From Hydractinia symbiolongicarpus (lineage: Eukaryota > Cnidaria > Hydrozoa > Anthoathecata > Hydractiniidae), in NCBI RefSeq assembly GCF_029227915.1, contig NC_079879.1, forward strand, positions 33,484,501-33,548,500: DNA of 64,000 nucleotides, in the 5' to 3' direction. The position numbers were made by a program, and so were the translations under genes. Below, piece by piece: positions 25,512 through 37,330 of the stretch. Below the pieces are notes generated by a model, which saw nothing but the letters and a program-made list of their open reading frames with translations, had not been told where the DNA came from and made no database searches. How positions within the stretch are numbered: position 1 is the first letter of the stretch; every line of letters starts with the position of its first letter.

Positions 25512-26939
25512 TCAAGTGATTCGAAATATTCGCGACACATACATTGGCCCCCAGTTACAACATTCAGAAGGTAACACTAAAATTCCATGGCGCGTTTTTA
25601 AATAATTAAACGTTCCCTCCGCTAGTTGGTTTATGGTACTGTCAATAAGAGAGCACGTATCATCGACAGCAAAAAGTATGTCTTTTTGTTGACAAGTAAT
25701 TTGTACTACCTTGTCTATGACTTCGTCGTTTTCAAGAGGTGATATCGAACAAGTTGAATAAACCACTATACCTCCAGGCTTGACTGTTTTTAAAGCAGAC
25801 AACAACAGTATAACTTGGAGCTTTGCATTCTCGTTCATTTTCTTTACACTCCACCCTCCATACTGGAAATGCTTTTGAATCACGTGTCTCTCTGATGAAC
25901 ATGGCGCATCGACTAGAACCTTATCAAACATTTGTACTTCCTCTGTACCAAATTGTTGACCGTCCCAATTTGTGATTGTCACGTTGCTTTTGTGTGTATT
26001 GTGGAGAGGTAGGTACTCCTTTATCACCTTTGAGGAATAAAGAATAAATTGTGTCACTGAAATTTAATTTTTGCTCGACGTGATGGCGTTTTTGTAACCA
26101 AATTTTTTATTCTCGTCTTCGCTTGAACATTTATTTTGGCTTTAAGACCGAATACCTTAAATCAGTTCTTCTATCTTTTGTGTAAAAAAAAGAATTCAAA
26201 GGAACCGGGCGCAGACTGAAGAAGAAAAACATGACTAGATTGTAGTTTTGCCGTTTCATTTCGCGAAGATAAACAGTATCATGAAATACTGTTTATCTTC
26301 GCAATAAACTCTCGTCTTACGCACCTTTTTCAGTCTGTTAAATCTTCCCTTTGTGACGTCGTTGCTTACAAGTTGTCCTTTCAAAGATAAAAACTGCATG
26401 ATAGCTACTGTTTTTCCACCAGGCGCTGCGCACATATCTAACACCCTGTCATCTGGTTGAATTTCCAAACCAAGTACGGGTAGCAGAGAGGACAGATCAA
26501 GAAGGTAATACGGAAGAATCTTATTTTTGCTGAAAACGTATGGAGATTTAAAGAAATCAGAAAAAAGTAGTCTCGCATTGTTAAGTTTTCTACCACACGT
26601 GTTTTTGACAATTCTTTGGAGAGTGACAATCCCCTCGTTACTTTCAACATCACTTTTAAGAACCCAATATGGTTTGGAAGAACTTTCTAGTGAAGGTAAA
26701 ATATTATGACCTTCAGTGAGAAAATACTTGGCAATTGATTCATCCTCTCTTATTTTAATTTCGTGTTTTGATGTAGCCGTACTTCTCAAATGAAATTGAG
26801 AAGTATTTTCAGTGTTAAGAAACGTCTCGGTATCAAATGGATAGTATTTATTTAACACTGCGCAATGTCGATTAGAAAGTTTTAAGTCTTCGTATAATCG
26901 GTTCCATTCTGCAAATCTGGTTTGGTAGAATGTTTCCAT
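25512..26939 (-). CDS. NSUN3/NSUN4-family RNA cytosine-5 methyltransferase
   Basis: NOL1/NOP2/Sun-domain enzymes transfer methyl from SAM to cytosine C5. NSUN3 acts on mitochondrial tRNA-Met and NSUN4 on mitochondrial 12S rRNA. Two exons are seen, 26939-26321 and 26056-25512, joined at GTGC/gtaaga to give 387 codons. Key residues: SAM loop VLDMCAAPGGKT, motif IV FDKVLVDAPCS and motif VI VVYSTCS, the two cysteines being the release and catalytic pair, and a final WGPMYVSRIFRIT. The SAM-loop surroundings (SNDVTKGRFNRLKKV, NWDGQQFG) and length resemble NSUN4; the DAPCS motif resembles NSUN3. The two were not separable by eye. The frame is open upstream of the ATG back to a TTTTTTAG acceptor near 26968, with residues that still align to NSUN proteins, so the true start, perhaps with a mitochondrial presequence, is probably in an unseen exon above 26.97 kb. 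It is convergent with NUP107. Confidence 0.85.
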
Positions 26940-28743
26940 TTGTTTTAAAATTTTGACACAGTGATTCTAAAAAACAATAAAATGTTATGTGATTATTTCA
27001 AAAGGAATAAAAAAACATGCTTATAAGAACATCAGGTCTATTGTTTTCCTATTGTCTATTGTTTAAAATAACGAGAAACAAGAATAATACCACTCTGGTT
27101 AGAAAGTTAGAATTCTTAAAAAAAAGCGTGTGGAATAAAAGCATTAAATATGTCAAGTAATGCATGAGAAATTGACCATTCGCGAAAATACATTTTGGCC
27201 AAATTTATTGAAACTATCGATTTGCGAAATCAAAAAAAAAAATTTTTTTTCTCGCAAAATCGCATAATTAAATTCTCGCGAAATTTAATTCTTACAAAAT
27301 ATATTCCAGCTAGCTACCTTATTTCACGATTTTTCCACGAGATCCACAATCGCTAAAGCTAGGCTTCGCCATAGAAAAAGCTTAATCACAAAAGTTCGAA
27401 AAATCGAAACTTCATTCTCGTATACTTTTTTTTGCTCTGTAGCTACTTTCTTTTAGCTTCTAGCAACAATCGTTAACCAACTCTTTGAATTGATCCATAA
27501 TGATGTGGGTTTTTTATCTTTTCTGGCATTCTATTGTAATTTCACACGCTCTTTTAAAACCTTTTCAAACAAATAATATTCATTATTTTATTTTGCCAAA
27601 AGTATTTTTGCGAATATTATTTACCACGATTTCGCGAATATACAGTATCGTGAAAGTTTTTTTCCTTTGAAGTTGCTATTACAAAATTATATTTTTTTTG
27701 GTCGTTGTTTTCTTGCAGCCGTTTTCGCGTATATAAAAACAAGATGGTGACGACAGTCACATAATTTTTTTGTACAATTTTCGTAAACATTGAAAAAGGA
27801 TAAAAATCAAATCTAACTTCTATTTTGGTTGCTTCTATTAACAAAATATTTTATTTTATTTTATTTACAGGCTCGAGATGCAAAGGAACTTAAGGTAACC
27901 AAGACTTTTGCATTAAAAGAACGCCATAAAGATGTAACGGCTACTATAATTAGCTCAGTTTTAATATTTAGTACGTTAATTGAGTGGACGTTAATTTGTT
28001 CCTGGGACAGAGTTTTTCGTTGTTTATATCATGGACGTGATCCGTTATTGATTGTATTTCGTACGATTAATGCTTGTTGTATACTTACATTTTATATTTT
28101 GCATTTTTAAAAAGTTCTGTTACATTGTTTTCCCATTATACTTTGTTTTTGGATTACATTCGCATTAATTTAATCGGTGTTCTCCTTAGTTTATAAACAC
28201 AGCGTTATTCATTCTGGCGGGCATGGAGACGTAAGCAGAAAACAAAAAGGGTACATGTCCCGGATAGCGTTGGATCCCAAAAGCGCACAAAATCCAAATT
28301 CTGTTTTTAACTCCGTTTCGACTTCAACATGCGAAAAAGCTCCTGAATATTTTTGCCGACATTCAAGATGAATTTAACTTTTTGTCGTAATAAGACTTTG
28401 CGCATTGCCTATGACACCTATGATGGCACTCATCTTTCTGCATTTTTTAGTTTAACCCGACATTTTTTACTTAAACCCGACATAATTCTTCTTATCTTTG
28501 GCTTGCCCCAAGATTCCAACGAGGAATATAATTTTCATCAGACAAAAATTGAGTCTCCAAATCAATAAAATCTTGTTTTTGCACCAATCGCAGTTTTGTC
28601 TTACTTGTAGCTAGTTTAGCGAGCTAGCTATACCGGCGCCACAATTTCCAGACTGGGTAGGGGAGGGGCTTAGGCATAGTGGGAGAATTTGAGATTATAT
28701 TGGCAATCAACGAGCGAAGCTAATTGCCGAAACAACAAACAAC

Positions 28744-28784
28744 AACGTATTTTTAGAGTCCTAAAACACCTAAAACGGCTATGC
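28744..28784 (+). repeat. Dispersed 40-bp repeat, copy 1
   Basis: A block around TTTTTAGAGTCCTAAAACAC followed by AAAACGGCTAT also occurs at 60029-60066 with two or three differences. In both places it is close to C/G-rich sequence with a GGCGCC site. It is probably part of a small transposon whose ends were not resolved. Confidence 0.6.
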
Positions 28785-29359
28785 CTTGGACTTCAGAAAA
28801 GCTTTGTTTATTGGCGCCATGGCACTGCCCCTCTTGTCAAGCTAACTCATCTGCAGCCCTTCAACTGCTATTAAGATAGAAAACAAAGAGCATTACCTTA
28901 CTCATGACGCACTCCTAAAACACATTAATATCTATAGCTAGCTAGCGTTTCCTTTTTTTTTTTTACTTTCTTCACTTTTTTAAATTACATTTTGAATACC
29001 ACGCAGCTTGAGGTTCCATGTTGAAATTTTGACTAATAAATATATTACGGACTGAGTAAATATACATTAAAAATACAAGGAATCTTAACTTTATGGATCT
29101 AACAGGGTTTTCTTATATACTACTTCATTATTGTGTCTTCATTTAACATTTTCACACAATTTCAGATTTTTACTCAAAAAAAATGTTTACCTGTGTTTGG
29201 TCTATCTTTTAGTCTTTGAAATTACGTCATTGTTTTTCTAACCCGATACAAATCGGAATCAATATAAACATCACACACTCAGCAGCGACCGACAAACTTT
29301 CAAAGAATCCAATCGAAGAAAGGGAAGCATTTCATAGTGGATTGCTTCTATTGCCTACA

Positions 29360-32300
29360 ATGAATAGTAATAGTTTTCCTATGCCTGCTATAGATCTCAC
29401 TGGGAAATTGATTATAAAAGCCCAGTTGGGAAATGATATTAGGAAAATTCCAATCCACAATGAAGAAATCACTTACGATGAACTTCTTTTAATGATGCAG
29501 AGATTATTTCGTGGAAGGATAAAGGGATCCGATGAAATAACAATTAAATATAAAGATGAAGGTAGCTCGCTAATACCCCATTTTTTATTAAAATCTGCCT
29601 ATTAATATGTAACAGCTAGCTAGCTATATGTTTTTTCTCTCTGTCGTCTTCCTGTCCTGGATAGTTTCCTGTTTGAGAGCTTTAGTAAACCAATTTTAAT
29701 ATAGCTCGCTAGTTTAACATCTTAAAAAAATCTATTTAATGTAACATTAGCCACGATTATTACAATGGTATGATTGCTACATTTGTATGATTTCTACACA
29801 TATTCGCCGATTCGGTTCAGCTTTGTTGCTGTAGTGATGATTGACATTTTGCCTAATTAACGAATCACATTTGTGCTACATCCGCCATTTTTAAAATTTT
29901 GCAGGGTGAAAAAAACCTAGTTCGTAGGGGGGAAGAATGCAAAAAAATGTGGAAATGGAAGAATAATTAGCTAACGAAAGGTAACCACAATAAAAATTTG
30001 TCTGGAAATGATACTTAGCTATCTAGATTTTGCTCTAAAAAATTACCTTTGCTCAAACTTCCTAACATTGTTCTTAAAACTCCAAAATGTGTCTAGCACT
30101 GCACTCTCTTCACCTAAAATAAGGAAACTTTTCACCTCCAAAAAAATTTATGATGTCAAACCGAATCGCCGTATAGCTTACATGAAAAACTAAAATTTTC
30201 GGCGGAAAAAATTTTCGGACACAATTTTTTATTTCGGCGGAAAAATTTTCGGACACAATATTTTATTTCAGCGGAAAAATTTTCAGACAAGATTGATAAA
30301 GTCAAAAAAAAATATGCGTAAGTCTTTCAAACAAATTTTATCAAATTTCAAAATTATATATAATGACAAGAAGGGTTAAAAGCATTTATAGTGTACATAT
30401 ATTCAATCAGGATCTCTAAAGGGTCTTCAGGATCCAACTTTTCGGACGGAAAAACTTTTGGCAGGCACAAATTTCAGACGGAAAAATTTTCATTGTTAAT
30501 GTAGTTAGGTAGCTGCGCGGAAATTGGGAAGATGGCACACTGTGTAGGGCGTTGGATGTTGCCAGGATTTATCTAGTAGAGCGTGGGCCTAATTGGGTCT
30601 GCGTAGCTCAAAATTAGCATTAAATACTCTAGGACTCTCCATCTAAGCCATGAAACAATAGACCCTGTCTATATGCCTCGATATTTGTGAGGCTAGCCAT
30701 GCAAAATATGCACATCTAGCTAGCTAGCTAGCTAGCTAACTACAATTGTTACGATTGATATGATACTACAACTGCTTACTGCTGATTGTTTTATGTGTTT
30801 GAAGAATGGTGACATTGTTAATTGTAGCATTGTAGCATATGTATACCATTCTTACTACATGATTACTAAAACACACAACTCTGCAGCCAATAGACGAGTT
30901 GCAGTGTGATGTGTTGCTTTGATTTTGCATAGAGAACAATGAACATGTGCACTCATATGAACAGGCAAACAATGACAACAAACAGCAGACCACAATGATC
31001 AAAGATATTACATAATTAAAAAAGTCTGATGGTAAAATTTCCAAAGTCAGCAAATGCTATTTTACTAAGTTTTAATTTTTTTGAATTTTATCTATATATA
31101 TGTATTATTAGGCACCTATATATGAAATTATAAGTTTTGTTAATGTTTGTATATTACTCGTTCGCAAATATATATATACATGAAGTTTCCATTGCTAGGG
31201 ACAATATTCAGCCACTTTGTGAGTGTCTGTAAGATTGTTTTTGTCACCAAATGAAAATGACCTATTTCATATAGATGTGCATATTTTACATGGCTAGCCT
31301 CACAAATATTAAGGGATATACCCTGTCTGTTATTTCAGGATATCATCTTTAATTGCTTCAATGTTATTAACACTGAGTTATATTCTTTAGTTTTGTTTAC
31401 CTTATACTCCTGATGTCTTTTCAACGTATTTCCATCGACATATCAGAGAAAATCATTGGATTTGCTTGGCAAAATTTGGTAGAAACCATGTTTCTTTTGG
31501 GGTGTGATTTCATGAAATAATAAAATAAGAATCATGATTCCCACCTTCTATTTAAAGCTGTGCCCAAAACATTTTGTTTTAAATACTATACCTTACCTTT
31601 GATAATCTTTCAGTCTTTTGACTTTGTCTACATCGATGACGCCGTCAACTTCTGCTTCAAGTGTACCATTAGCCATATCTTATAATCACATTTGAAGAGA
31701 CTATACTGTTCTCTGTATATTTTTTGTGTTCTTTTCTGTTCTAGATGGCGACCTAATCACCATATTTGATAGTTCCGATTTGATGTTTGCAAAATCTTTA
31801 AACCGTTACTTGAAGTTAACACTATTTGGTGAGCAGAAATTTTATTTGGCAAGTTAAAATATTTAGAATATTCAAAATATTTAAAAACGACACCTCTCAA
31901 CTCTCATCATTTTTATTTATTTTGATAAATGATTGCCTTTTATCTGTTTTGTTTAATTTTTACTTTAAATTTCATCTTTTCTATAGTGAATGGAAAGCCG
32001 CAACCTTTAGAACATGATCAAATAAAAGAAATCAAAAACGAACTTTTGGATATGAGGGAAAATATTAACAATCTGTTATTGAGACTGGACACTTTTTCTG
32101 ACGAACGTTCGTTCCATGATCAGTTTAATGCACCTTCTCAAAATACTGGCAGTAGCAAAAATACCAGTAAGTTAAAAACCTTTATTCTTCACTTTCATTA
32201 TTTTCCAATTCATGAACAATTCGGTTGCTGGATTCCAGGGTGTCTGCCGGATCTTTGAAAACATGGAAATCAACTGAGTGACATTAGTCCTTAACATTCA

Positions 32301-33438
32301 TCATTCTCCAGGGAAAAAACCTAAAATATCATATTATTTTTGCAAAAAAACGTGTTGTATATAATAGGTATATAAGTTGTGTCACTGGGTTAAGTTTGCA
32401 CCCATCATATCCCTTGTTTTGAAGGTTCGTAAATGTAAGTATCCCCTAGGGATAATCCTTGTGTGTATGCTTAAAGATCAGCAAAAATTAGAGCAAAATT
32501 TTTGCAACAAAAAAATTAGGAAAGCTTAAATTGTGAAAAGGAAATCGAAAACATGGTGTTAACATGTGAATTAAAATCAAGAGGATATAATGACGTTATA
32601 GTCATAAACTTAAGGGAATACAAAACAAAGAAAGTCTTTAAAAATATTACTATATTTTTATAATAAATAATTTTAATTTTTTTAAAAGGACTTTCTTTGT
32701 TTTGTTTCAGGGTGGGAACGTACTCGTTGTGACTGCCATACTTTCGAAAGACCTTTTAAGAAAAAACAACCACCGTCAATTTACAAACAGCAACTGGATT
32801 CAACGTGTGAACCTTCTGCGTCAGTCGATCCTCAATATTTACATTTCCCCTCAAATAAACCAGTCTTTAATGCGCCTATGGTTTCTCCGTCAAACCCAGT
32901 TCAGGTTGTTGGTGGGTTTCCTAATCGAATTACACCACAAACTGTCCCTAAGTCGTTTCCTAAAGCCTTTCCACAACCTGAATTTGGGCATGCACAGCCA
33001 AAGCTTTCTCCCATGGATCAGAACTCGAAGCAGAGAGCACATTTTACAGATTCTATGAGATTAGTTATGAGCGAGTATTATAAAAGTCATAGTGTTGGAG
33101 AGGTTGGGTATAAACGATTTCCTAAATCGGCAGTTCTGAAACTTTCCAGAGAGTTGGGACTCACGAAAGTACAGGTGAAGCAGTGGTGTCGCAATCGCAA
33201 TAAAAGGGAACGAGCTAATTTGGAATTGAAAAACCGTTCACTCGATACTCCGTCATTTATAAACGTACATTCAGAAGACAATACAACCGCATCGGAGCCA
33301 AGTGTTTCGAATCGGGATAAAAATAACGACTCGCAAACGACAGACACGATGGAACAATCAACAGACATTTTCAAGACAGAGCCTCAGGACGAAGATGAAA
33401 ATCAAAATCCTGCCGTTTTTGTTTTATCGGGTCTCTAG
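29360..33438 (+). CDS. Predicted TFG isoform ending in a homeodomain (alternative last exon)
   Basis: The exon 32711-33438 begins after a clear TTTGTTTTGTTTCAG acceptor and is open for 242 codons to TAG. It contains a homeodomain (about 33010-33230): helix 1 around [14 protein letters not shown], helix 2 [15 protein letters not shown] and recognition helix [16 protein letters not shown]. Joined to the first three TFG exons the phase is right (1 to 2) and the total is 1194 nt, 397 residues: PB1, coiled coil, then a Ser/Pro-rich linker and homeodomain with an acidic Ser/Thr-rich tail. A poly(A) signal AATAAA lies at 33597-33602. What is seen: the exon, its acceptor, phase and stop. What is inferred: that it splices to TFG. 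The alternative is a nested homeobox gene with its own unseen first exon; an internal Met at 32878 could serve as start. Confidence 0.6.
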
Positions 33439-35392
33439 AGCTGTTGTTTCCAAATTATTTATTTTTATAGCTTTCAAATGTCGTTTGGAAACGCGAATTT
33501 AACCGCACACGTTTTTCACAGCTCGCAAAACTGTTATGGCAACATAAAATTCTAGTTTCTGGAACACTCCTTAGTAAAAATTGTTTATCCAGGAAAAATA
33601 AAAGACTGTTTACAAGTTGCGAATAGAGATCATTTTGATACAAATTCGAACGTCTGTTAAAATAATTTTGCTCCGGTGCTGGAACTGCATCGTATGAACA
33701 GAAAAAACGAAACAAAATGGCGACCTTCAAAATAAATAAGCGTTTGTTTTTACTAATGAATAAGCTGGCTATCTTTTGTAGCCAGTTTTTCTACTTATCA
33801 TGTAAACTTTATACTACAGGTGTTTCTCCGCTACATTTGAACACGGTCGGAGCAATCTCACATCAATAGAAAACTTTGCTGAAATTTTAACCCAATTAAG
33901 TTTTAATAAAAGCGTTTTTGCTGGCTCCGTCACAAGAGTCAATCTAGCGCTTTGATGCGATCTTATAATTGTGACTGAGCATTATATTATTAGTAAAGCA
34001 GGATTACAAGAAAAACATTTTGCGAAGGATCCTCATATTATTTGAATTCAATTTACTCCACCGCATCGCATAAGCATGGAAGTCAGTCTTAATCAAGATT
34101 CTTTGTTTTAATATTTTTTAAGATTTTAGAAACGAAGTTTTGTAAATATGCTGAAAAGGATATTTGACATTAAACTAATGTAGTGTAATAATATACAAAA
34201 AAGTATTTAATATGCCAAATGTAAATCTTAATATGCCAAATATATGTTTTAAAGATTGCTTGATTACACAATGTCCACTGGTTTTATGTGTAATTGGATT
34301 TTTTCCTGATATTATTTATCATATTTTCTCCTTCCTTGTTTTTTCTTTAACTATTGTATGTAATTTTTTAAGTAAGGTTTAAAGTCAACTTCTCACAAGA
34401 ATTATCCGCTATAAAAAGGTCAATTCTAGGGGTAATGTTAAATGGAATCTTAAAAAGGCGTCCGCTATGGACGTCCGTTTCATAGATGTTTTTATAATAA
34501 ATTGATTGTCATTTCGCCCGTTCCTAAGAAACCTTTCCGTTGTAAAAAGCTCCGCTATGATATCGCTGCATGTAAACCTTATAAGCTTGTAATAACTTAA
34601 ACTTATTGACCAATTTTCAGAAAAACCTGATTTTTTACCATAGGTCAAACACAGAACACAGTACCAAAACAGCTGGTACCACCACCTGACAGCAAAGTGA
34701 ATGCATTGTTTGATCCATTGACGAAAAAACTGGAAGCTGACAGTACAACAAATGACCCCTTTGATGTCATAGGTCAGACGTTTGTGCACATTTTATAATT
34801 TAAATTTGTGAATTAGAGTAATCTAGCTTTATTTATTTCCGCAGGTCAAAATCCATCGTCTGGGTCGTATTCACAACCTCCATCCAATCCGCAGTCGCTA
34901 AGCTACAACGAAAATCAAAATTTCCCACAGCAACAGCACCAACAGAATGGGTACCCAACGCAAGGTAGCCAACAGTATGCTGCCTCTGCCCCTGTAAACG
35001 ATCAAACCTTCGTGCCACCTTCCTCTTATCCCAATCAGAGTCAAGGTAATCAGATCTACCAAACACAGCAGCAGAAACAACCGGCGCAACAACAACCACA
35101 AAGCATGTACTCTACACAGACCTACCAGCAACAACCACCACTATCACAGCAACAACCACCTCAAACCAGCCAAGGATTTGCGCAACAACAACAACAGCAG
35201 CCAGGTTTCAATACTGGTTACCAACAAACTGATCCGTCCACGTCAAATCCATACAGAACGTTGTCGCCTGGAGCTGGGCGTTACCCTCAAGCTAGCCAGG
35301 CTTATCCTGTGTACGACACACCACCAGCGCACCAGATGCCTCAAGCCACTGGCCTACCGACGCTAGGCTATCCTGGTTCTGGATATCAATAA
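29360..35392 (+). CDS. TFG: TFG (Trk-fused gene) homologue, ER exit site scaffold
   Basis: TFG organises COPII-coated ER exit sites by self-assembly. Exons: 29360-29561, 31745-31828, 31987-32166, 34644-34772, 34845-35392, totalling 1143 nt (380 residues; human 400). Residues about 10-95 are a PB1 domain with the basic cluster [20 protein letters not shown] and the acidic block IKYKDEDGDLITI. A coiled coil follows ([20 protein letters not shown]). The C-terminal half is a low-complexity Q/P/Y/S-rich tail, as in the human protein. The start codon matches the human N-terminus (short leader, then [11 protein letters not shown]). The exon is preceded by an acceptor at 29211, so a 5' UTR exon exists upstream. 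An AATAAA overlaps the stop codon. An intron phase of 1 at 32166 also fits a homeodomain exon inside the intron (next entry). Confidence 0.93.
30194..30291. repeat. Degenerate tandem repeat, about 3 units of ~40 bp
   Basis: Units are built around GGCGGAAAAATTTTCGGACA. Two looser units follow at 30438-30491. It lies in TFG intron 1. Confidence 0.75.
30516..30738 (+). repeat. SINE copy C, 5'-truncated
   Basis: The body and tail of the SINE without the tRNA-like head. It ends in a (CTAG)n run, whereas copy F ends in (ATCT)n. Confidence 0.8.
31272..31341 (-). repeat. SINE copy D, 3' fragment, reverse strand
   Basis: The last ~70 bp of the SINE body (reverse complement of ATATTTGTGAGGCTAGCCATG and flanks) in TFG intron 1. 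Confidence 0.75.
33597..33602 (+). terminator. Poly(A) signal after the homeodomain exon
   Basis: AATAAA about 160 nt after the TAG stop of the homeodomain frame. It supports use of this exon as a real last exon. Confidence 0.5.
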
Positions 35393-37106
35393 AAATTAGG
35401 CTACTTTGTATTGTTTCGTAATGATTTCTTTAGTTGATATTTTATGTTGTTGGGTTGAACAAGAATCACTGGAAACCAAAATCTTGTCCTAAACTTTAAA
35501 CCAAATTTCAAACCGAAGTCGATATGTGTTTTATAACAGGCTTTCTTATTTTTTTTTAAAATTTGGTTTTATACATAGTATATATAATGTAAAAAAAATT
35601 GAATTTTGCGTCTTTTTTTTCGGCTGCATGAAATAACTTTTCATCTCTATAAGCTTTGTTTCTTATGTTTCGCGTGACCCCCAGAAAGAAAACCACAAAT
35701 GTATATACATAATTTCCTGTTGTTAAAATTTTAGGGATTTTGTTTTCATTTTTACCATTCACCAATACCGTAAATGGTAATGAACGCCCTGGGTGTTGAT
35801 TTAATTTTCGCGGACTTAGGCGGCGTTTATTGGAGACAGGCGTTTATTCATTAAAAATAAAAGGCAAGGAAAAAACAAAAAATACAAGTATGTAACGCTT
35901 GAATTTGTGTATTAAAAATAAGATTAAGCTCTGTTACCATTGACCTAAATATCCGTTGAGATGATAATAGTCGTGGTTATCATAATTTTTTGGAAACACG
36001 TACGGCAATGTTGTCCAGCAAATGTTGTAGAAATGCACAGCGTGTTGTGACTAATCGTTTCGGAGGCCATTTTAATTTATCTGTGAGTTGTTTACCAAGC
36101 TTGGCCACATCTTACTATGGTAAAAACTTTAATAGTTTACTAATGTTTGTTAGGGTGAGTAAAACCACTCGCTGGAATACTCGGATAAAATGGGGTTTCC
36201 CCGGCATGGACCACGTGAGCAAAGAACAATAGAATTAGCCAATAAAAAAGCGCGGCCAGATTTTGGCCGCAGAAAAATCGTTTGAGACCCAGCGTAATTT
36301 TTCCACCTTAACTGCTCCGATTTCCCGGTGGTAAGAAAAATTACGCTGGGTCTCCTGGCTAGCACAATTGTAGACTTTAATAAAAACCGACCTCCTAAGA
36401 CACACCCTGTTTTAATCGAAAGTCTAATTTCTCAGAATTTCATCCAGTTTTAAGCACATAGAGATAAAATTTATATATCTGGCTTGCAAGCATGATAAAG
36501 TAATAGTATCTAAAGAATTTCAATCAATGACTGGAATAGCAGCGATACAAGCTAGATTTTGTTGAATTGAGATGAAGTTTTTTAGTTCAAATCCGCCTCT
36601 CTTATGTGAAACGCTATGCCTTCTTTGCGATGTGAGCTTGTTGCGTGAAAAACTGCAAAAGGTGTCGGACGATAAAAAAAGATTGCCTGAATAAAAAGAT
36701 AAAAGAAGTTATGTGCAGTAGCTAAGAAACAGAAATTTTGCACGTAAAAGTAGCCAATTATTAATATCCATTTTGTCTTATATGCAATTATTTCATATGC
36801 TAACAACAGGTCTGCCTGTGAGCCAAAATTATAGATGCGACTAGCTGACAAACGAATTCCTGTGATCCAATCCGAGCTCTCTTTTTTATACGGGGACGGT
36901 GACGATATCAAAAAGAGAAAAAAGCCCTTGTGGCGAGTTTGTTGGCAACAGGTCAAAAGGCATTTTTGAGTTCACTGTTTATAACCATTTAGGCAAAAGA
37001 AATCTTATGCAAAACACCTACGCGGAAAAACGGGTATTAGAACAACAGAGTAAATAAGGTCCAACTCCGATTTCGCAGTAATAGAAGGGAAGGAAATTAT
37101 GATAGT
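35393..37106. other. TFG-PRDX4 intergenic region, no gene seen
   Basis: Only a palindromic element (36284-36354) and small open frames without recognisable content were found. A frame at 36582-36956 on the minus strand shows no known motif. Confidence 0.4.
36284..36354. repeat. Palindromic MITE-like hairpin
   Basis: GAGACCCAGCGTAATTTTTC at the left is repeated inverted at the right (arms about 24 and 28 bp, one 4-base bulge). A second small palindrome, GCGGCCAGATTTTGGCCGC, lies just upstream. This is typical of a small foldback element. Confidence 0.7.
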
Positions 37107-37306
37107 AGTGAATGTTACCATACCCATAGTGGGCTAACCCAAATCATGTGAGAGAAATTGAGGGGGGTTGCACAATTGGTCTGCCGTTGGATGTTGCAGG
37201 GAGTTGTCTGGTAGAGCACGGACCCTACTTAATTAGGCCTGCGTAGCTCGAAATGAATATTAAGTACTCCAGGACTCCCCATCTAAGCCTAGCCTCTCGT
37301 TGGAAG
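37107..37306 (+). repeat. SINE copy E, body only
   Basis: Shows the SINE body from the AATGTTACCATA block to the CTCCCCATCTAAGCC block. The head and the tail are missing. Confidence 0.75.
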
Positions 37307-37330
37307 TAAGTATAAAGTAAAGAAAATTAT

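Noticed and set aside
27871-27894. 24-nt candidate micro-exon (ARDAKELK) with acceptor and donor
   Set aside because: Too short to assign; could be a TFG 5' UTR exon but nothing links it to any gene.
35990-36956. Open frames between TFG and PRDX4
   Set aside because: One runs through the palindromic element and none has a recognisable motif.
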